Below are positions 4,271 to 5,621 of a DNA stretch of 5,621 nucleotides, piece by piece. Within the stretch, counting starts at the first letter, position 1, and each line of letters begins with the position of its first letter. Position numbers and translations under genes: made by a program. The DNA is from Candidatus Saccharimonadia bacterium. GTDB taxonomy: Bacteria > Patescibacteriota > Saccharimonadia > Saccharimonadales > UBA4665. Location of the stretch: assembly GCA_023268595.1 (NCBI GenBank), contig JALQUD010000067.1, positions 1 through 5,621 of the forward strand. The letters run 5' to 3'. Under the pieces are notes generated by a model, which saw only the letters and a list, made by a program, of their open reading frames with translations, was not told the origin of the DNA and did not search any database.

Positions 4271-5621
4271 ATGAACACCGAGAACCAAGATCCCAAGAAT
4301 ATCCGTAATATCGCCATCATCGCGCACGTCGACCATGGCAAGACCACACTGGTCGATGGCCTGCTCAAGCAGTCCAAGACCTTCCGTGATAACCAGGCCG
4401 AGATGAGCCAGGAGCTGATCATGGACTCCGGTGACCAGGAGAAGGAACGTGGCATCACCATCACCGCCAAGGTGACGGCCGTGCAACATGGCGACTACCG
4501 GATCAACATCATCGACACGCCGGGCCACGCCGACTTCTCCGGTGAGGTCGAACGGACGCTGAACCTGGCCGACGGCTGTATTCTTATCGTCGACGCCCAA
4601 GAGGGTCCGATGCCACAGACCAAGTTCGTCCTTGGCAAGGCTTTGGCTGCCGAGCTCAAGCCGATCGTCATCATCAACAAGATTGATAAGCCGGGCAGCC
4701 GCATCAGTGAAGTGGAGGACGAACTGGCCGACCTGTTCCTGGAACTGGCCGTCCACGAAGACCAGCTGCATTACCCGGTCTACTACGCTATCGGCCGTGC
4801 CGGCAAGGCTTGGGCTGAAGTCCCGGCCGACGCCGAAGCTGATGCAGATCTGGAGCCAATCTTCGACGCCATCATCAACAAGATTCCGGCCCCGACCGTC
4901 GAACTCGACAAGCCGTTCCAGATGCTGGTGACTGCCCTGAGCTTTGATACGTTCAAGGGCAAGTACGCCGTCGGCCGTATTACCCGTGGCAACATCAAGG
5001 CCGGTGATCAGGTAGTTCTTTGCAAGAAAGACGGCAGCCAGGTCAAGGCCAAGGTCGACAATGTCTTCATGAGCCGTGGCGTCAGCAAATTCGAAGTGCC
5101 GGGTGGTATTGCCGGTGACATCGTACAGCTGACCGGTATCGGTGACGCCCAGATCGGTGAGACTATCGCTGATGCGGCCGCCCCGGAAGCTTTGCCGACC
5201 ATCGAGGTCGAAGCGCCGACCCTGCGTATCTACCTGGGCCCGAACACTAGTCCGTTCAAGGGCCAGGAAGGTGAATTCAACACTTCGCGCCAGATCAGCG
5301 ACCGTCTGCAGAAAGAGCTGGAGACCAACGTCGGTCTGCAGGTCGAAGACGATGGTATCGGCTTCACTGTGGCCGGCCGTGGCGAACTGCACCTTGGCGT
5401 GCTGATCGAGACCATGCGCCGCGAAGGCTACGAATTCGAGGTCGGCCGGCCACAGGTCGTCACCCACGAAGAGAACGGTGTCACCATGGAGCCGGTCGAG
5501 GAAGTCATCATCGAGGTCCCGGCCGAGCACGTCGGTGCCGTCCAGATGGAACTTGGCCAACGCCGGGCCACCCTCAAAGAGCAATTCGCCAGCCCTAAGG
5601 GTGTGACCAAGCTTATCTACG
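4271..5621 (+). CDS. typA: Ribosome-associated GTPase TypA/BipA, 3' end beyond the window
   Basis: A translational GTPase of the EF-G/LepA superfamily that binds the ribosome and acts in 50S assembly and stress or cold adaptation; cytoplasmic. The first 450 codons are present out of about 605-615 usual for the family. G-domain motifs: G1 AHVDHGKTT (18-26), switch I RGITI (60-64), G3 DTPGHAD (82-88) with the H86 that positions water in this superfamily, and G4 NKID (136-139). The G5 position reads YAIGRAGKAW (172-181) where many homologues have YASA. Domain II is about 215-290, the domain III region about 315-385, and the TypA signature GRGELHLGVLIETMRREGYE covers 369-388, followed by the start of the C-terminal part. 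Start ATG 4271 precedes MNTENQDPKNIRNIAII, a typical TypA start. No Shine-Dalgarno site is seen; the hairpin at 4172-4211 and the AGCCTCCA repeats precede it. Codon use is strongly biased to C/G-ending codons, as expected for a well-expressed gene. Confidence 0.96.
   Translation, partial: MNTENQDPKNIRNIAIIAHVDHGKTTLVDGLLKQSKTFRDNQAEMSQELIMDSGDQEKERGITITAKVTAVQHGDYRINIIDTPGHADFSGEVERTLNLADGCILIVDAQEGPMPQTKFVLGKALAAELKPIVIINKIDKPGSRISEVEDELADLFLELAVHEDQLHYPVYYAIGRAGKAWAEVPADAEADADLEPIFDAIINKIPAPTVELDKPFQMLVTALSFDTFKGKYAVGRITRGNIKAGDQVVLCKKDGSQVKAKVDNVFMSRGVSKFEVPGGIAGDIVQLTGIGDAQIGETIADAAAPEALPTIEVEAPTLRIYLGPNTSPFKGQEGEFNTSRQISDRLQKELETNVGLQVEDDGIGFTVAGRGELHLGVLIETMRREGYEFEVGRPQVVTHEENGVTMEPVEEVIIEVPAEHVGAVQMELGQRRATLKEQFASPKGVTKLIY

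Noticed and set aside
4247..5584. Open frame of 445 codons on the minus strand
   Set aside because: It is exactly antisense to typA, whose motifs are complete on the plus strand. Strong C/G third-position bias in typA removes stops from the opposite frame. The minus-strand product shows no recognisable domain.
1..5621. tRNA, rRNA, CRISPR array, insertion sequence or attachment site
   Set aside because: I found no cloverleaf with a CCA-ready acceptor stem, no regularly spaced repeats, no transposase or integrase motif and no long terminal inverted repeats. A covariance-model scan would settle the RNA question.
2796..5621. TGA recoded as glycine, as in some CPR lineages
   Set aside because: TGA ends the two exported-module genes at sensible places with coupling, and no in-frame TGA occurs in typA or the hydrolase, so the ordinary bacterial code fits.

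Overview
The window looks like a piece of a bacterial chromosome with moderate to high GC by eye. TGA and TAG serve as ordinary stops, no in-frame TGA needs recoding, and genes are short and tightly spaced. The sequence alone does not fix the organism. The TypA sequence, a secreted helical protein paired with a small membrane-anchored partner, and the small genes without a Shine-Dalgarno site all remind me of the Candidate Phyla Radiation / Patescibacteria, Saccharibacteria-like. This is an inference from remembered family features, not a database result.

Layout. Bases 1-126 hold no gene, only short palindromic words. Then come a stand-alone DEDDh 3'-5' exonuclease (151-723, +) and a 102-residue protein with a Lys/Ala-rich histone-like N-terminal half and one membrane helix at its very C-terminus (830-1138, +). 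A membrane-anchored SGNH/GDSL esterase-like hydrolase faces them (1157-2257, -). Its start region diverges from a 57-residue, very basic, aromatic-rich small protein (2437-2610, +) that has a strong ribosome binding site and a textbook terminator (2655-2680). A good sigma-70-type promoter (2713-2741) then precedes a two-gene unit joined by a one-base stop/start overlap: a secreted helical protein (2796-3578) and a small membrane-anchored protein (3578-3907). A 56-residue C-x2-C-x3-H zinc-finger-like protein follows (3941-4111), apparently expressed from a leaderless transcript. The window ends inside typA/bipA (4271 onward, 450 codons present, 3' end missing).

The most unusual part is the 159 bases before typA. 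They hold a perfect extended -10 element (4140-4148), a terminator-like hairpin with a T-tract (4172-4211), an open frame of 27 codons running through that hairpin (4163-4246), a second possible promoter (4220-4247), an 8-base direct repeat carrying CCTCC (the anti-Shine-Dalgarno sequence itself), and no recognisable Shine-Dalgarno site at the typA start. This could be an attenuator or a tiny RNA gene, or it could be the end of the preceding gene followed by a separate typA promoter.

How they fit together: the exonuclease and TypA are housekeeping or stress functions. Four of the other six predicted proteins are predicted to be membrane-anchored or secreted, which suggests a locus weighted toward the cell envelope. 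No mobile element, CRISPR array, tRNA or rRNA was seen.
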